DNA of 64,000 nucleotides from Wenjunlia tyrosinilytica (lineage in GTDB: Bacteria > Actinomycetota > Actinomycetes > Streptomycetales > Streptomycetaceae), in assembly GCF_014646055.1 (NCBI RefSeq), contig NZ_BMMS01000017.1, positions 112,453 through 176,452 of the forward strand, given 5' to 3'. Made by a program: the position numbers and the translations under genes. Position 1 is the stretch's first letter; each line of letters begins with the position of its first letter. The notes under the pieces were generated by a model. It was not told where the DNA came from and searched no databases. It was given only the letters and a program-made list of their open reading frames with translations. This document shows, one piece after another, positions 63,184 to 64,000 of the stretch.

Positions 63184-64000
63184 TCATTGGCGACGGGGCT
63201 TGCCGTTCTCCAGCAGACGGCCGCGAAGGACGGTCAGCTGGTGGGAGTACTCCACCGACCGGGTCTCGTCCAGGGACGCCAGAGCGAGCAGGAGCGCGTC
63301 GGTGAGGACGATGCCGGTCAGGGCCTCGGCGGTGATCCCCGTCGGAGTGTGCGGAGCGGACAGGATGACATCGGCGTCGCCCGCAAGCCGCTGCGCGAGT
63401 TCGTCGGTGACCACGACCACCGACGCCCCCACCAGCCTGGCCCGCTCCAGCAGGACCTCCAGGTCGCGCAGCAGCCTTCCGGGGACGTAGGCCACCACCA
63501 CGGCGTCCCGGCTCAGGGCGAGCAGGTCGTCGGCCAAGGTGAAGCCGGTGCTTCCCACGAAGCGGGCCCGGCGGCCCATCCTTCCCAGCTTGAGCGCCAG
63601 ATGCCGCGCGGGCAGTTCGGAGGCGCCGACACCGTAGGCGAACACCTCCCCCGCCCCGGCGACGACATGGACGGCATGGTCGAAGGCCTCGAGGTCGATC
63701 TGCGTCCGGCCGTGCTCCACACGCTCCGCCGCCTCGGCGTAGACGCGCTCGCGGATGCCGCTCAGGTCGTGGCCGACCTTGCTGATCCGCTGCCGCAGCC
63801 GCACCTCGGGGGCGACCTCCGAGCTGAAGTCCTCGGCGACGTCCCTTTTGAACGCCGACAGGCCGCCGAGCCCGAGCTTTTGCAGCGTGCGCACCACGGT
63901 GGCGCTGCTGGTGCCTATGGCGGTGCCGAGGTCCTGCGCGCTGGCGAAGAGCACCTGCTCGGGAGAGCAGTGCGCGAGGTACTGGGCCACCGTGCGCTCG
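63184..64000 (-). CDS. MurR/RpiR family transcriptional regulator (5' end outside the window)
   Basis: At least 268 aa of an RpiR regulator. The HTH_6 part reads FASAQDLGTAIGTSSATVVR and LGLGGLSAFKRDV; the SIS domain has VHVVAGAGEVFAYGVGASEL, DAVVVAYVPGRLLRDL and SVVVVTDELAQRL. The frame runs on to the window edge (ERTVAQYL), so the first ~20 residues are probably missing. It is distinct from the operon regulator at 20464. Its target probably lies beyond 64000. Confidence 0.9.
   Translation of the reverse strand, partial: ERTVAQYLAHCSPEQVLFASAQDLGTAIGTSSATVVRTLQKLGLGGLSAFKRDVAEDFSSEVAPEVRLRQRISKVGHDLSGIRERVYAEAAERVEHGRTQIDLEAFDHAVHVVAGAGEVFAYGVGASELPARHLALKLGRMGRRARFVGSTGFTLADDLLALSRDAVVVAYVPGRLLRDLEVLLERARLVGASVVVVTDELAQRLAGDADVILSAPHTPTGITAEALTGIVLTDALLLALASLDETRSVEYSHQLTVLRGRLLENGKPRRQ

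Overview
This window is chromosomal DNA from a high-GC actinomycete, almost certainly Streptomyces or a close relative. The basis is the uniformly high GC with G/C in third codon positions, frequent GTG and TTG starts, DesK-type two-component pairs, NsrR/flavohaemoglobin, a GPP34 protein, a SpoIIE-type phosphatase, a TTG-started NlpC/P60 hydrolase behind a c-di-AMP (ydaO) riboswitch, and many secreted hydrolases. No rRNA, tRNA, CRISPR array or intact mobile element was found. The gene density of regulators and secreted or accessory enzymes, plus several decayed genes, fits a variable chromosome arm.

Layout. 0.1-1.5 kb: AraC regulator and VOC protein. 1.5-5.0 kb (minus strand): a compact unfamiliar locus with a leaderless subtilase, a small protein resembling the subtilase's own N-terminal domain, a four-TM protein and a Lys/Ala-tailed protein built on 60-bp tandem repeats. 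5.4-12.5 kb: MMPL exporter, divergent DesK-type kinase/NarL-type regulator, and a short UvrA paralogue. 12.5-20.1 kb: two TetR regulators, carboxylesterase, CSLREA beta-helix protein, SDR plus carboxymuconolactone-decarboxylase-like pair, PAS-LuxR regulator.

20.4-33.6 kb (minus strand) is one long carbohydrate operon of 13 intact genes, many joined by 4-bp ATGA/GTGA overlaps. Read from its 5' end it encodes a sugar-binding lipoprotein, RbsC-type permease, ABC ATPase, (decayed SDR), UlaG-like lactonase, KDPG-type aldolase, SDR, two medium-chain dehydrogenases, GlpK-like kinase, shikimate-dehydrogenase-like protein, cupin sugar-phosphate isomerase, hydroxyacid dehydrogenase and an RpiR regulator. 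The set matches no single pathway I know and is the best candidate for an undescribed catabolic system. Uptake, oxidation, phosphorylation, isomerisation, delactonisation and aldol cleavage can all be assigned to members. A decayed transposase and a decayed LuxR fragment lie upstream.

34.5-46.9 kb: GH64 beta-1,3-glucanase under a palindromic operator, second DesK/NarL pair, polysaccharide deacetylase, large secreted alpha/beta-hydrolase, SnoaL-like/MarR divergent pair with duplicated operators, flavohaemoglobin with NsrR and matching operators, and a membrane-anchored HTH protein opposite two coupled micro-ORFs. 47-56 kb: GPP34, SpoIIE phosphatase, MscS channel, secreted M1 aminopeptidase, a leaderless divergent VOC/CGNR pair whose two start codons lie inside one inverted repeat, and a PQQ-propeller lipoprotein. 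56-64 kb: LPMO-like protein without a signal peptide, two MBL-fold hydrolases, LysR, the DUF5997/HTH-less LysR-like pair, NlpC/P60 hydrolase with its riboswitch, and an RpiR regulator running off the window.
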